Both the position numbers and the translations under genes were made by a program. Below, piece by piece: positions 8,598-18,889 of a DNA stretch of 54,695 nucleotides. Source of the stretch: Rhodoferax lacus (GTDB lineage: Bacteria > Pseudomonadota > Gammaproteobacteria > Burkholderiales > Burkholderiaceae_C). Numbering within the stretch: the stretch's first letter is position 1; every line of letters starts with the position of its first letter. The stretch spans positions 1 through 54,695 of the forward strand of contig NZ_QFZK01000020.1 of assembly GCF_003415675.1 (NCBI RefSeq), given 5' to 3'. The notes below the pieces were generated by a model. It worked only from the letters and a program-made list of their open reading frames with translations, was not told the DNA's origin and ran no database searches.

Positions 8598-10691
8598 TCA
8601 GTGGGCTCGGATGCAGGGCTTGCCGCTGGCCGTGGCGGTGACGATGGCTTCGAAAAACATATTGCCGTCGATGTCGTTGTTCACCGTGTTGTCGGTCTGG
8701 CTGAAGTCCACGCGCACGCCATCGGCACCTGCATCCAAGGCGTTTTGGGTAGCCTCTGCGGCGGCCAGTTCCCGGGCTTGCGCGATGGCCGCGTCCACTC
8801 CGGCAAAGTCCTTGGGGCCGCTCTTGGTGAAGACGCGGAAGGTGCCGCGCACCGGCTGGGTAACGGTGATGTGGATGCGCTGCGACACCTCGCCCAGCAC
8901 CGCGCCCACGGCATTGGCCACTTCGGCAAAGGGCGGCACCTTGAGCGCCATGCCCAGGCTGTGGGCGACTGCGGGGTAATAGCTCGAGGCCGGTGCGCCC
9001 ACGGCCACCAGTGGCATGTCGGGGGCGAAGCGCAGGGCGAAGACGGAAGACGTCGCGTGCGTTGCAGGGCTTGTGCCAGGGTTCGCCGCCGTGGCAGTAG
9101 AGGCACCTCCGTCGCCGTGTCCCGCCGCTTTGCCGTTGCCCCCCTGCAAGGCCATCTGCGTCAGCAGCGCGGCCATATTGCTGGCGCGGTCCTCATTCAT
9201 CTGCCCGGCGTCGTTCAGGCCGGCCTCAATGAGCTTCTGGCAAATCGTGGACAGCACCAGGTCCACCACCTGGCGTGAGGGCGCCACGGCGTCGCCCAGC
9301 GTCCAGGTGCCCAGGCCGTACATGTAGCGCATCTGGCGCGCCCAGACGCGCGCGCCCAGCGTGGCAGCGTCCTGGCTCCAGTGCGTGGCCATGCCCAGCA
9401 CGTGCGCCGCATCACTGGGCGTGAAGCCGCTGTAAATGGCCAGGCCCTTGCGCTCCAGTCGCGCCAGGGCGCGCGAGAGCGGCCGGTCTTCGATGTTGCT
9501 GCGCTCCAGGTCCACCGGGCCTTTTGCCAGGCGTTCCCAGGCGCGCAGCTCGTCGTCGGGCAGGCGGTTAATCAGCGCTTCGTCGCTTTGCAGGCGCAGC
9601 GCAAAGCGGATCTGGCTGCCATGCGGTGATTCGTTTTGCTGGCGCTCCAGCACCGGCAAGACCTCGGGGTGCTCATGCGCCAAGAGGCTGATGGGCACCA
9701 CGCGGCGCGGCCCAATGGCCAGACCCTTGCCCCCCAAGAAACGCACCTCGCTGTCTCCCCCTAAGCCAATCGAATACACCTTCACCGCTTCCACCATGGG
9801 CCGCCAGTCGCCAATCAGCGCGCCGTCCACACTCAGCTCGGGTTTGCCATTGCGCACCACCGCAATGTCGGTGGTGGTGCCGCCCATGTCGGCCACGATG
9901 GCGTTGGCCACGCCGCTGAGCGCACAGGCGCCGATTACGCTGGCGGCAGGGCCACTCAGCACGGTGCCCACGGGCCGGTCCAGCGCGCTCTGCGCATTGA
10001 TCAGCGTGCCGTCGCCCTTGACGATCATCAGGGGCGCCTCAATGGCGCGGGTGTGCAGGGTGCGCGTGACCGAATCGATCAGCGCCTTGACATGGCTAAT
10101 CATTCGCGCATTGAGCGCAACCGTCATGGCCCGGCGCGGCGCGCCCAGGCTGCTGGCCAGTTCATGCCCACAGGTGACCGGCTTGTCTGTGAGCGCCTTG
10201 ACCCAGGCGCGCAGCTGCAGCTCGTGCGCCGGGTTGCGCACCGCAAAACTGGCCGAGATGGCAAAGGCGCTCACGCGCGGCGCGTGTTTCAGGATGGCCT
10301 CTTTGCTGGCCTCCTCGTCGAGCTGCGTGATGGCGTTGCCCCCGGCATCGTGGCCACCGGGCAGCGACACAATGGCCTCAGCCCCCAGCAACTCCACCAT
10401 GCCACTGGCCTTGATCTGCGCAGCGTCATACCCGGCCAGCAGCACGCACACTGGCGAGCCCTTGCCCTCGACCACCGAGTTGGTGGTGAGCGTGGTGGAG
10501 AGTGATACCAGCGCTACGCGCGTGAGTGCTTCCTGCGGCAACTTGTCCAGCGCCCCGCCAATGCCCACGGCCAGATCAAAGCGCGTGGTCAGGCTCTTGG
10601 CCGCGGCGATGACCTGCTTGCGGTCATCGAGCAACACCGCATCGGTGAACGTGCCGCCGGTGTCAATGCCGAGGAAATAGTGGGAGGACAT
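8598..10691 (-). CDS. HyuA-like ATPase (hydantoinase/oxoprolinase A family), copy 1
   Basis: 697 residues from ATG 10691; the frame is open to 10724, but MSSHYFLGIDTGGTFTDAV is the normal family start. ASKHA phosphate motifs are visible: GIDTGGTFTD near the start, STTLTTNSVVEG, and ADMGGTTTDIAV with SGPAASVIGA mid-protein. No HyuB partner is encoded. The family includes ATP-dependent hydantoinases and oxoprolinases, but stand-alone members often have unknown roles. A low-complexity Gly/Ala/Ser/Thr insert of about 35 residues (around residues 520-555) is absent from the paralogue at 25669-27711. Adjacent to the Fe-S protein gene; neither is assigned a step in the amine pathway. Confidence 0.8.
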   Translation of the reverse strand: MSSHYFLGIDTGGTFTDAVLLDDRKQVIAAAKSLTTRFDLAVGIGGALDKLPQEALTRVALVSLSTTLTTNSVVEGKGSPVCVLLAGYDAAQIKASGMVELLGAEAIVSLPGGHDAGGNAITQLDEEASKEAILKHAPRVSAFAISASFAVRNPAHELQLRAWVKALTDKPVTCGHELASSLGAPRRAMTVALNARMISHVKALIDSVTRTLHTRAIEAPLMIVKGDGTLINAQSALDRPVGTVLSGPAASVIGACALSGVANAIVADMGGTTTDIAVVRNGKPELSVDGALIGDWRPMVEAVKVYSIGLGGDSEVRFLGGKGLAIGPRRVVPISLLAHEHPEVLPVLERQQNESPHGSQIRFALRLQSDEALINRLPDDELRAWERLAKGPVDLERSNIEDRPLSRALARLERKGLAIYSGFTPSDAAHVLGMATHWSQDAATLGARVWARQMRYMYGLGTWTLGDAVAPSRQVVDLVLSTICQKLIEAGLNDAGQMNEDRASNMAALLTQMALQGGNGKAAGHGDGGASTATAANPGTSPATHATSSVFALRFAPDMPLVAVGAPASSYYPAVAHSLGMALKVPPFAEVANAVGAVLGEVSQRIHITVTQPVRGTFRVFTKSGPKDFAGVDAAIAQARELAAAEATQNALDAGADGVRVDFSQTDNTVNNDIDGNMFFEAIVTATASGKPCIRAH

Positions 10692-10860
10692 GCGTGTGGC
10701 GTCTGGTGGTGAAACGAGATGCACAGCTTAGCGCCTGTGACCACTCTCCAAACAACGCGCACGCGACAATTTCAAACCCATTCGCGATGTGCGCGATAGC
10801 TGTAGTGCGAAGGGAAGCCCCGCCCCCAGCCACGCGCAGCACGCGGCTATTGGCTATCCC

Positions 10861-10888
10861 GGCTTGCAGGCCAACAGGCCCGCAAGCC
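10861..10888 (-). terminator. Hairpin downstream of soxG
   Basis: GGCTTGC-A-GGCC pairs with GGCC-C-GCAAGCC around AACA, 18 bases after the soxG stop. The one A/C mismatch becomes a G-U pair in the minus-strand transcript, which suits an RNA hairpin at the end of the sox operon. There is no U tract, so it may stabilise the 3' end rather than terminate. The rest of the 214-base gap to the hyuA gene shows no gene; one TGTCGC half-site lies on the minus strand at 10763-10768. Confidence 0.4.
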
Positions 10889-10905
10889 AAAGACAATTCA
10901 AAGAC

Positions 10906-11487
10906 CTAAGACCCGGCCTCGCACAGCCACTTGAACAGGTACTCCGCAAAGCTGCGTCGCACCGTGACCTCGTAGCTCTGCTCGGCCTGCAGGCAATACA
11001 GAACCACATTGGCCTTGGCGATATGGCTTTGCGCCAACGATCCGGCCGGGAAGCTGCGCGCATGCAAATCGAGCGGGCAACCGCGCGAGAGCAAATCGGC
11101 GGCCGCAGGGCCTTGCACGGACAGCGTCGTGCTGCCCGCCCCCATGGACACCACGGAGAAATGCTTGCCCGCCAGTGCCGCACGCAAAGCCGCCTCTACC
11201 GCTTCACCCGTGCCGCCCGGCAGCTTCAACAGCCACTCATCCGGCCCCAGCCAAAACAGCTGGCGGCCTTCACCCACACTGGCGGTATTCGCCACCACCG
11301 GCAGAGCCAGCCCGGTCGCTGCCAACACGGCCGAAACAAAACCGGCATCCGTGGCATCGCCACGCAGCGTCAGCATGTCCAGCAAGGCAATCTCACCGAG
11401 CAGGCAGCTGCGGCCGTCCACCGTCAGTTCGCGTTTGCCAAGTCCTGCAATACCCACCAGGGGGCTCTCAAGGGTCACATTAGTCAT
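10906..11487 (-). CDS. soxG: Sarcosine oxidase gamma subunit
   Basis: 193 residues from ATG 11487. This start is preferred over ATG 11511 because AAGGAAAA lies about 8 bases upstream; it overlaps the soxA stop by 8 bases. SoxG is a small GcvT-like subunit of heterotetrameric sarcosine oxidase and contacts the folate-binding alpha subunit. Family-type stretches include LGPDEWLLKLPG and ARSFPAGSLAQSHIAK. It is the last gene of glyA-sdaA-soxB-soxD-soxA-soxG. The complex converts sarcosine, O2 and THF to glycine, H2O2 and methylene-THF in the cytoplasm. Confidence 0.93.
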   Translation of the reverse strand: MTNVTLESPLVGIAGLGKRELTVDGRSCLLGEIALLDMLTLRGDATDAGFVSAVLAATGLALPVVANTASVGEGRQLFWLGPDEWLLKLPGGTGEAVEAALRAALAGKHFSVVSMGAGSTTLSVQGPAAADLLSRGCPLDLHARSFPAGSLAQSHIAKANVVLYCLQAEQSYEVTVRRSFAEYLFKWLCEAGS

Positions 11488-14400
11488 GGTGGTGTTTTCC
11501 TTCGGGGTCATAGAACACCGGGCTGGTGATGGTGGCGGCTACATGGCGGCCGTCGACCAGCGCGGCATAGACTTTTTGGCCCATTTTTTGTTGGCCGTCG
11601 CGTACCACGGCCATGGCAATAGAGCGGCCCAAAGTGGGGCTGAAGTAGCTGGAGGTCACGTGGCCAATCATGGGCACGGGGTTGGCCACCGTGGGCGCAT
11701 GGATTTGTGCCAAGGCCGTGAGCTGCGCGCCTTCGGGCAACACGGTTTGCGCGTCGTCGGTCAGCAGGCCCACCAGCTGTTTGCGGTTGGCACTGTTGGT
11801 GTGGCTGCGGGTCAGCGAGCGGCGGCCCAAAAAGTCCTTGGTCTTGGAGACCATGCCGCCCATGCCCAGGTCATACGGGGTGATCGAGCCGTCGGTGTCC
11901 TGGCCCACGATGATGTAGCCCTTCTCGCCGCGCAGCACGTGCATGGATTCTGTGCCGTAGGGCGTGATGTTGAAGGCTTCACCGGCCGTCATCAGTGCCT
12001 TCCACACGTGGGCACCGGCGCTGCTGGGTACGTTCACCTCAAACGACAGTTCGCCCGAGAAGCTGATGCGCATGATGCGCGCCTTGACTCCGGCCACCGT
12101 GCCTTCGCGGTAGCTCATGAAGGGGAAGGCGGCAGCGGACAGGTCCACGTCCTGGCACACCTTCTCGACCACGGCGCGGCTCTTGGGGCCCACCACAGCA
12201 AAGGTGCTCCACTGGTCGGTGACGGTGGTCATGTAGACCTTCATCTCCGGCCACTCGGTCTGCACCCAGCGCTCCATCCAGGTCAGCACGCGGGCCGCGC
12301 CACCGGTGGTGGTGGTCATCAGGAAACGGTCTTCGGCCAGACGCACGGTGACACCGTCGTCAAACACCATGCCGTTTTCGTCCAGCATCAGGCCGTAACG
12401 GGCCTTGCCTACTTCGAGCTTGAGCCAGGGGTTGGTGTAGAGCCAGTTCAGCAGCTTGGCCGCGTCCGGTCCCTGGATGTCGATCTTGCCCAGGGTCGAC
12501 GCATCCATGATGCCCACGCTGCTGCGCACAGCCAGCACTTCGCGGTTGACTGCGGCGTGCATGTCTTCACCGGCCTTGGGGAAGAACCAGGGGCGCTTCC
12601 ACTGGCCCACGTCTTCAAACGGCGAGCCCGCAGCCACATGGTGGGCATGCGCGCTGGTCTTGCGCTCGGGGTCAAACAACTCGCCGCGCTCCAGACCCGC
12701 AAACAGGCCGAAGCTGATGGGCACGTAGTTGGGGCGGAAGGTGGTGGTACCCACTTGCGGAATGGTCTTGCCCATGGCCCGTGCAGCCAGCGCCATGCCG
12801 TTGATATTGCCCAGCTTGCCCTGGTCGGTGCCAAAGCCCATGGCGGTGTAGCGCTTGATGTGCTCGATGGACTCAAAGCCCTCGCGGATGGCCAGTTCGA
12901 TGTCGGCCGCGCCCACATCGTTTTGCCAGTCCACAAAGGCCTTGGCGCGGCGTGACACTTTCTCGCCGGTCTCGGCAATCCAGAACGGAACGATGGCCTC
13001 GTTGGAGGGCTCCACTACGGTGTAGCGTGCCTCGGCAGCGGCGAAGCCAGCTTGCGTGGCAGCTGCGCTACCGGCGTGGCTGGCTTCCGCCATGGTGTGG
13101 TTCAAGGTGCCAGTGGCATTGCAAGCGCCCACGCTGTATTGGTTGGGCATGGAGGCGCCCGGCTTGAAGCATTCCAGCGCGTCGCTCCACAAGGCTTTGC
13201 CGCCGCTGTGCGAATACAAATGAATAGCCGGGTTCCAGCCGCCGGACATGCCCACGGCATCCACGCTCAGGGTTTTGCGTTGGCCATTGGCCTTGTCGCC
13301 CACCTGCTGGACCACGGTCACGGAAGTCACCATGGCGCCGCCGTCGGCCTGCACCGGCACATAGCCGCGCAGCACTTCTATGCCAGCGTCGTGCGCCTTT
13401 TGCGCCAGGCCGCCCACCACCGAATGGCCGGCGCGCACGTCCACCACCGTGACGGAAGCGCCCGCGGCCTTGAGGGTGAGCGCGTCGCCATAGGCGGTAT
13501 CGTTGTTGGTGAGCAGCGCAATCTTCTTGCCCACCAGCACGCCGTAGAGCTGCGCATAGTCGGCCAGCGCGCTCGACAACATGATGTTGGGCAGGTCGTT
13601 GTTGCCAAACACCATGGGGCGCTCGTGCGCACCGGTGGCCAGCACCACCTGCTTGGCGCGCACACGCCACAGGCGCTCGCGGAAACCTTTTCGGTCTGCC
13701 AGCGGCAAATGGTCGGTGAGCGATTCGCGGATGGTCAGAAAGTTGTGGTCGTGGTAACCGAAGACCACGCTGCGCTTGAGGATCTTGACGGTGGGCAGGT
13801 TGGCCAGTTCGGCCTCGGCCTTCTTCACCCAGTCCACAGCCGGCATGCCATCAATCGTGCCCTGCAGGCGGTGGGCGGTGCCGCCCAGCGTGCATTGCAG
13901 CTCGGCCAGAATCACCCGCGCACCGCTGCGGCCCGCAGCCAATGCGGCTGCCAGGCCAGCCACGCCGCCACCGGCCACCAGCACATCGCAATGCGTGTTC
14001 TGGTGGATGTAGCGGGCGGTGTCTTCCACCTCGGGCGCCGCACCCAGGCCACCGGCCTTGCGAATGAAGCGCTCGTAAAACATCCAGGCCTTGGCGGGCC
14101 ACATGAAGGTCTTGTAATAGAAACCGGCCGGGAACAGGAAGGAGAAATTGCGGTTGATGCTCAAGGCGCGGCTGAGCGCATTGGGCCAGGCGTTGACGGC
14201 CTCGCTTTGCAGGCCTTCATAGAGCTCCACCTCGGGCATCTTGGCGTTCGGAATCGTGTTCTTGCCACTCTCCAACTGCACCAGGGCCGAGGGCTCCTCG
14301 ATGCCGCTGGTGATGATGCCGCGCGGGCGGTGGTATTTCCAGGAGTGCGAGAGCACGCTTTCGCCCGCGGCCAGCAGGGCCGAGGCCAGGGTGTCGCCGG

Positions 14401-14494
14401 CAAAGCCCGCGTAGCTGCGGCCGTTGAAACTGAACGAGACCTTCTTGGTGCGGTCAATGCGCGCACCCAAAGAGTTAATACGGCTGGCGCTCAC
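11480..14494 (-). CDS. soxA: Sarcosine oxidase alpha subunit
   Basis: 1004 residues with a GTG start at 14494 that overlaps the soxD stop as GTGA. An N-terminal 2Fe-2S-fold-like region without cluster cysteines (about 1-110) precedes a pyridine-nucleotide-type domain (VLVAGGGVAGLAAALAAGRS, about 170-190) and a C-terminal GcvT folate domain (about 610-1000). This is the standard alpha-subunit layout: the subunit binds NAD+ and carries the folate site where the imine from sarcosine becomes methylene-THF. Full family length, with no break seen. Confidence 0.96.
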   Translation of the reverse strand: MSASRINSLGARIDRTKKVSFSFNGRSYAGFAGDTLASALLAAGESVLSHSWKYHRPRGIITSGIEEPSALVQLESGKNTIPNAKMPEVELYEGLQSEAVNAWPNALSRALSINRNFSFLFPAGFYYKTFMWPAKAWMFYERFIRKAGGLGAAPEVEDTARYIHQNTHCDVLVAGGGVAGLAAALAAGRSGARVILAELQCTLGGTAHRLQGTIDGMPAVDWVKKAEAELANLPTVKILKRSVVFGYHDHNFLTIRESLTDHLPLADRKGFRERLWRVRAKQVVLATGAHERPMVFGNNDLPNIMLSSALADYAQLYGVLVGKKIALLTNNDTAYGDALTLKAAGASVTVVDVRAGHSVVGGLAQKAHDAGIEVLRGYVPVQADGGAMVTSVTVVQQVGDKANGQRKTLSVDAVGMSGGWNPAIHLYSHSGGKALWSDALECFKPGASMPNQYSVGACNATGTLNHTMAEASHAGSAAATQAGFAAAEARYTVVEPSNEAIVPFWIAETGEKVSRRAKAFVDWQNDVGAADIELAIREGFESIEHIKRYTAMGFGTDQGKLGNINGMALAARAMGKTIPQVGTTTFRPNYVPISFGLFAGLERGELFDPERKTSAHAHHVAAGSPFEDVGQWKRPWFFPKAGEDMHAAVNREVLAVRSSVGIMDASTLGKIDIQGPDAAKLLNWLYTNPWLKLEVGKARYGLMLDENGMVFDDGVTVRLAEDRFLMTTTTGGAARVLTWMERWVQTEWPEMKVYMTTVTDQWSTFAVVGPKSRAVVEKVCQDVDLSAAAFPFMSYREGTVAGVKARIMRISFSGELSFEVNVPSSAGAHVWKALMTAGEAFNITPYGTESMHVLRGEKGYIIVGQDTDGSITPYDLGMGGMVSKTKDFLGRRSLTRSHTNSANRKQLVGLLTDDAQTVLPEGAQLTALAQIHAPTVANPVPMIGHVTSSYFSPTLGRSIAMAVVRDGQQKMGQKVYAALVDGRHVAATITSPVFYDPEGKHHHD

Positions 14495-14790
14495 GCTTGG
14501 CCTCCTGTCGTGTTTGCGGGTGCGTCGGGATTTTCACCAACCTTGTAAAACTTGCTGAACACATAGCTCACGGTGTGGCGCTCGGCATTGAACCAGCGGC
14601 GGCATCCGGCCACATGGTTCCACTGCTCGCGGTGCACGCCCTTGGGGTTCTTGCGCATGAACAGGTAGTCGCCCCACTGTTCATCGGTGAGGGCATCGGT
14701 GTCCAGCGGGCGGGCGATGTGGGCTTCGCCACCGCAGGAGAATTCGCTTTCGGCACGTGGGCCGCAATAGGGGCAGGTAATTTGTAGCAT
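14491..14790 (-). CDS. soxD: Sarcosine oxidase delta subunit
   Basis: 99 residues. The N-terminus MLQITCPYCGPR has the paired cysteines (6 and 9) that with a later His/Cys (HVAGCRRWF) bind zinc in this subunit. YLFMRKNPKGVHREQW is highly typical of SoxD. It lies 8 bases after soxB and overlaps soxA by 4 bases. The subunit is structural within the heterotetramer. Confidence 0.95.
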   Translation of the reverse strand: MLQITCPYCGPRAESEFSCGGEAHIARPLDTDALTDEQWGDYLFMRKNPKGVHREQWNHVAGCRRWFNAERHTVSYVFSKFYKVGENPDAPANTTGGQA

Positions 14791-14798
14791 AGTAATTT

Positions 14799-16046
14799 TC
14801 AGTGCGCGACGGCAGCGGCTCCGTGTTCGTCGATGAGGTGGCCGCTGGTGAAGCGGTTCAAGGCAAAGGCGGCGTTGAGCGGGTGCGGGTTGTCCTGCGC
14901 AATCGTGTGCGCCATGACCCAGCCCGAGCCGGGTGTGGCCTTGAAGCCGCCGGTGCCCCAGCCGCAGTTGAAGTACAGGCCCTTGATGTGGGTCTTGCTG
15001 ATGATGGGGCAGGCGTCCGGTGACACGTCCACAATGCCGCCCCACTGGCGGTTCATGCGGATGCGGCGGAAGATGGGGAACATCTCGCAGATGGCCTGCA
15101 GGGTGTGCTCTATGACGGGGAAGCTGCCGCGCTGGCCGTAGCCCACATAGGAGTCGATACCGGCGCCAATTACCAGGTCGCCCTTGTCGCTCTGGCTGAC
15201 ATAGGCGTGGATGGCGTTGCTCATCACCACGGTGTGGATGATGGGTTTTACGGGCTCGGAAACGAGGGCCTGCAGCGGGTGGCTTTCCAGCGGCAAGCGG
15301 ATGCCCGCCATCTCGGCCAGCACGCTGCTGTGGCCAGCGGCCACCACACCGATCTTCTTGCTCTTGATGGTGCCGCGCGTGGTCTCGATGCCCACAATCT
15401 GCTCACCCTCGCGCTGGAAGCCCACCACTTCGCAGTTCTGGATGATGTCCACACCCAGGCGGTCCGCGGCGCGGGCAAAGCCCCAGGCAATTGCGTCGTG
15501 GCGGGCCACGCCGCCGCGCGGCTGGAAGCTCGCGCCCATCACGGGATAGCGCAGGCTGGTCTGGTTCATGATGGGCACAATGCCCTGCACCTGTGCGGGG
15601 GTGAGCACCAGGCCGTCCACGCCGTTCAGGCGGTTGGCGTTCACACGGCGCTCGATGTCGCGCATGTCCTGCAGGGAGTGGCCCACGTTCATCACGCCGC
15701 GCTGGCTGAACATGGTGTTGTAGTTCAGGTCCTGCGACAAACCCTCCCACAGCTCCATGGCTTTTTCATACAGGTGGGTGGCTTCGTCCCACAGGTAGTT
15801 GGAGCGCACGATGGTGGTGTTGCGTGCCGTGTTGCCGCCACCCAGCCAGCCGCGTTCGACCACCGCGATGTTGCGCATGCCGTGTTCCTTGGCCAGGTAG
15901 TAGGCGGTCGCCAGGCCATGCCCGCCACCACCCACGATGATGGCGTCGTACTCGCGTTTGGGGGTGGGGCTGCGCCACTGCTTTTGCCAGTCCTCGTGGT
16001 AGGACATGGCGTTGCGGGCCAGGGAAAAAATAGAAAAGTTGCTCAT
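14799..16046 (-). CDS. soxB: Sarcosine oxidase beta subunit
   Basis: 415 residues. The FAD-binding motif [18 protein letters not shown] is at about 35-52, and [12 protein letters not shown] carries H183 at the position used for covalent FMN in heterotetrameric sarcosine oxidases. This subunit holds the sarcosine dehydrogenation site. It follows sdaA by 10 bases and precedes soxD by 8, consistent with one transcript. The first M (MSNFSIF) is used; a second M at residue 14 (MSYHEDW) is a possible alternative start. Confidence 0.96.
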   Translation of the reverse strand: MSNFSIFSLARNAMSYHEDWQKQWRSPTPKREYDAIIVGGGGHGLATAYYLAKEHGMRNIAVVERGWLGGGNTARNTTIVRSNYLWDEATHLYEKAMELWEGLSQDLNYNTMFSQRGVMNVGHSLQDMRDIERRVNANRLNGVDGLVLTPAQVQGIVPIMNQTSLRYPVMGASFQPRGGVARHDAIAWGFARAADRLGVDIIQNCEVVGFQREGEQIVGIETTRGTIKSKKIGVVAAGHSSVLAEMAGIRLPLESHPLQALVSEPVKPIIHTVVMSNAIHAYVSQSDKGDLVIGAGIDSYVGYGQRGSFPVIEHTLQAICEMFPIFRRIRMNRQWGGIVDVSPDACPIISKTHIKGLYFNCGWGTGGFKATPGSGWVMAHTIAQDNPHPLNAAFALNRFTSGHLIDEHGAAAVAH

Positions 16047-16056
16047 ATGATTTTGC

Positions 16057-17448
16057 TTAGCATTCGATTACGTTGACAGCGAGGCCGCCGCGCGAAGTCT
16101 CTTTGTATTTCGTCATCATGTCCCGCCCGGTATCGCGCATGGTTTTGATGACCTGGTCCAGTGATACAAAATGCGTGCCATCGCCGCGCAGGGCCATGCG
16201 CGCGGCGTTCAGGGCCTTGACGGAGCCCATGGCGTTGCGCTCGATGCAGGGGATTTGCACCCGTCCGCCCACCGGGTCGCAGGTCAGGCCCAGGTTATGT
16301 TCCATGCCGATTTCGGCGGCGTTCTCCACCTGCCGGGGTGTGCCGCCCATCACAGCAGCCAGACCGGCCGCAGCCATGGAGCAGGCCACGCCCACTTCGC
16401 CCTGGCAGCCCACTTCGGCGCCGCTGATGGAGGCGTTTTCCTTGTAGAGCTGGCCGACCGCTCCGGCAGTGAGCAGGAAGTCACGCAGGCCTTTTTCATT
16501 GGCACCCGAAATGAAGTTCAGGTAGTAGTGCATCACGGCCGGAATGATGCCGGCTGCACCATTGGTGGGCGCGGTGACCACGCGGCCACCGGCGGCGTTT
16601 TCCTCGTTCACCGCCATGGCGTAGACGTTCACAAAATCCAGGATGGTCAACTGGTCGCGCAGGGCCTGCTCGGGGTGGTTGCTGAGTTCGCGGTGCAACT
16701 CGGGCGCGCGGCGCTTGACCAGCAGGTTGCCGGGCAGGCGCCCTTCGGTGCGGATGCCGCGCTGCACGCAGGCACGCATGGCCTCCCAGATGCGGTCCAA
16801 ACCTGCGTCCACCTGGGCGTCGCTGCGCCAGGCGTGCTCGTTGGCGCGCATCACCTGGGCAATCGACAGACCGGTGCCGGCGCAAATGCCCAACAGGTCG
16901 TCGCCGCTGCTGAAGGGGTACTTGACCTTGGTCGGGTCAGAGACGATGACCGGGCCGTCCATGGGCGAATCGGCCTCTTCCTGCGACACCACAAAGCCGC
17001 CACCCACCGAGAAGTAACGGCGCTCGGTGAGCACCGTGCCATCCGAACCAAAGGCGACAAACTTCACGCCATTGGAGTGGTAGGGCAGGGCCTCACGGCG
17101 CAAAAAGGTGAGGTCGTTCTTCTCGCTGAAGGGCAGCGGGTGCGAGCCCGCCAGCAGGATCTTGCCCTCATGGCGCATGTGCTTGAGGCGCGGCTCGATG
17201 GTGTCCGGGTCAATCGTGTCGGGCATCAGGCCCTCAAGCCCCAGCATCACCGCCTTGTCGGTGCCGTGGCCCTTGCCGGTGGCACCCAGCGAGCCGTACA
17301 TGCGCACTTCCACCCGCGCAATTTTGTCCAGCCAGCCCTCTGTGCGCAGGCGCTCGGCAAACATGGCCGCGGCCTTCATGGGCCCCACGGTGTGGGAGGA
17401 CGAAGGCCCAATGCCAATCTTGAACAGGTCAAAAACGCTGAGTGCCAT
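16057..17448 (-). CDS. sdaA: L-serine dehydratase (single-chain, Fe-S)
   Basis: 463 residues from ATG 17448 ([20 protein letters not shown]); the open frame extends further upstream, but homologues begin here. It joins the beta-type N-terminal and alpha-type C-terminal domains in one chain. The conserved cysteines for the [4Fe-4S] cluster are present ([25 protein letters not shown]). It deaminates serine to pyruvate and ammonia. Placed between glyA and soxB, it finishes conversion of sarcosine-derived glycine plus methylene-THF into pyruvate. Confidence 0.95.
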   Translation of the reverse strand: MALSVFDLFKIGIGPSSSHTVGPMKAAAMFAERLRTEGWLDKIARVEVRMYGSLGATGKGHGTDKAVMLGLEGLMPDTIDPDTIEPRLKHMRHEGKILLAGSHPLPFSEKNDLTFLRREALPYHSNGVKFVAFGSDGTVLTERRYFSVGGGFVVSQEEADSPMDGPVIVSDPTKVKYPFSSGDDLLGICAGTGLSIAQVMRANEHAWRSDAQVDAGLDRIWEAMRACVQRGIRTEGRLPGNLLVKRRAPELHRELSNHPEQALRDQLTILDFVNVYAMAVNEENAAGGRVVTAPTNGAAGIIPAVMHYYLNFISGANEKGLRDFLLTAGAVGQLYKENASISGAEVGCQGEVGVACSMAAAGLAAVMGGTPRQVENAAEIGMEHNLGLTCDPVGGRVQIPCIERNAMGSVKALNAARMALRGDGTHFVSLDQVIKTMRDTGRDMMTKYKETSRGGLAVNVIEC

Positions 17449-17485
17449 GGTGGATGTGCTCTGGTTGTAAAGCGCTGGAGAAACT

Positions 17486-18748
17486 TCAGGCGGGTGCGGG
17501 GAAGCGGCGGCACAGCGCGGTGATGCGGCCTGCCACATCCTGCTCCACGCTAGACAGATCGCCCTTGGCTGCCATGCAATCCATCACATCGCACATGGCT
17601 GTTGCCACGGTCTCGCACTCGGCCACGCCGAAGCCGCGGGTGGTGATGGCCGGTGTGCCAACGCGGATGCCGCTGGTCACAAAAGGCGACTGCGGATCGT
17701 TGGGCACCGAGTTCTTGTTCACGGTGATGTGGGCGCGGCCCAGGGCGGCGTCGGCGTCCTTGCCGGTCAGGCCCTTGGCCACCAGGCTCACCAGCATCAG
17801 GTGGTTGTCGGTGCCACCGGAGATGACGTCATAGCCACGCGCCATGAAGATGGCGGCCATGGCGCGGGCGTTGGCAATCACCTGCGCCTGGTAGGTCTTG
17901 AACGCGGGCTGCAGCGCTTCCAGAAAGGCGACGGCTTTGGCGGCAATCACGTGCATCAGCGGGCCGCCTTGCGTGCCGGGGAAGACCATGGAGTTGAGCT
18001 TCTTCTCGATGTCCGGGTTGGCACGGCACAGAATCATGCCGCCGCGTGGGCCGCGCAGGGTTTTGTGGGTGGTGGTGGTGACCACATCGGCAAAGGGAAC
18101 CGGGTTGGGGTAGAGGCCTGCGGCCACCAGCCCTGCAAAGTGGGCCATGTCCACCCACAGCAGCGCGCCCACCTTGTCGGCAATGGCGCGGAAACGGGCA
18201 AAGTCCAGGTGGCGGCTGTAGGCGGAGTAGCCGGCCACGATCATTTTGGGCTTGACGGCAATCGCCTGCGCTTCCAGCGCGTCGTAATCGATCAGGCCGG
18301 TGGCGGTGTCAATGCCGTACTGCTCGGCGTGGTAAATCTTGCCGGAAAAACTGACCTTGGCGCCGTGCGTGAGGTGGCCGCCGTGCGCCAGGCTCATGCC
18401 CAGGATGGTTTCGCCGGGTTGCATTAGCGCCATGTACACAGCGGAGTTGGCGCTCGAGCCAGAGTGTGGCTGCACATTGGCCCAGTCGGCCCCGAAGAGC
18501 TGCTTGGCGCGGTCAATGGCCAGCTGCTCGGCCACGTCCACAAACTCGCAGCCACCGTAGTAGCGCTTGCCGGGATAGCCCTCGGCGTACTTGTTGGTCA
18601 GCACGCTGCCCTGGGCTTCCAGCACCAGGGCGCTGGTGTAGTTCTCCGAGGCAATGAGCTCCAGGTGGTCCTGCTGGCGCTGGGCTTCGGCGTCCATGGC
18701 GGCTCCGAGTTCGGGGTCAAATGCGTTCAGAGCGGAGTTCGATGCCAT
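17486..18748 (-). CDS. glyA: Serine hydroxymethyltransferase
   Basis: 420 residues, full family length. The PLP lysine lies in [28 protein letters not shown] and the [11 protein letters not shown]-terminal region are conserved. The enzyme combines glycine with methylene-THF to make serine and THF, using both products of sarcosine oxidation. It heads the glyA-sdaA-soxBDAG operon, 37 bases before sdaA. Because it sits in the sox operon it may be a dedicated second copy; the rest of the genome would show whether a housekeeping glyA exists. Confidence 0.96.
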   Translation of the reverse strand: MASNSALNAFDPELGAAMDAEAQRQQDHLELIASENYTSALVLEAQGSVLTNKYAEGYPGKRYYGGCEFVDVAEQLAIDRAKQLFGADWANVQPHSGSSANSAVYMALMQPGETILGMSLAHGGHLTHGAKVSFSGKIYHAEQYGIDTATGLIDYDALEAQAIAVKPKMIVAGYSAYSRHLDFARFRAIADKVGALLWVDMAHFAGLVAAGLYPNPVPFADVVTTTTHKTLRGPRGGMILCRANPDIEKKLNSMVFPGTQGGPLMHVIAAKAVAFLEALQPAFKTYQAQVIANARAMAAIFMARGYDVISGGTDNHLMLVSLVAKGLTGKDADAALGRAHITVNKNSVPNDPQSPFVTSGIRVGTPAITTRGFGVAECETVATAMCDVMDCMAAKGDLSSVEQDVAGRITALCRRFPAPA

Positions 18749-18813
18749 GGATTGCCTTCATGTAGGTGGGTAAGGGGTGCGTGGGTGGATTGTGGAGACT
18801 GCCCCCGCGGGTG

Positions 18814-18831
18814 GTGTCGGCATTACGACAC
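18814..18831. promoter_or_regulatory. Palindrome upstream of glyA, candidate operator
   Basis: GTGTCG-GCATTA-CGACAC forms a perfect 6-bp-arm palindrome 66 bases before the glyA start. Its TGTCG half-sites recur in the mttB/folD, corrinoid-gene and transporter promoters. A GbdR-like regulator encoded at 41368-42393 is the natural candidate to bind; no experimental support. Confidence 0.4.
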
Positions 18832-18889
18832 GGGGGAATGTGCAGGCGACATGGCGTGGGGCGATCCGCGCATGGCATGCCAGTGCTGA

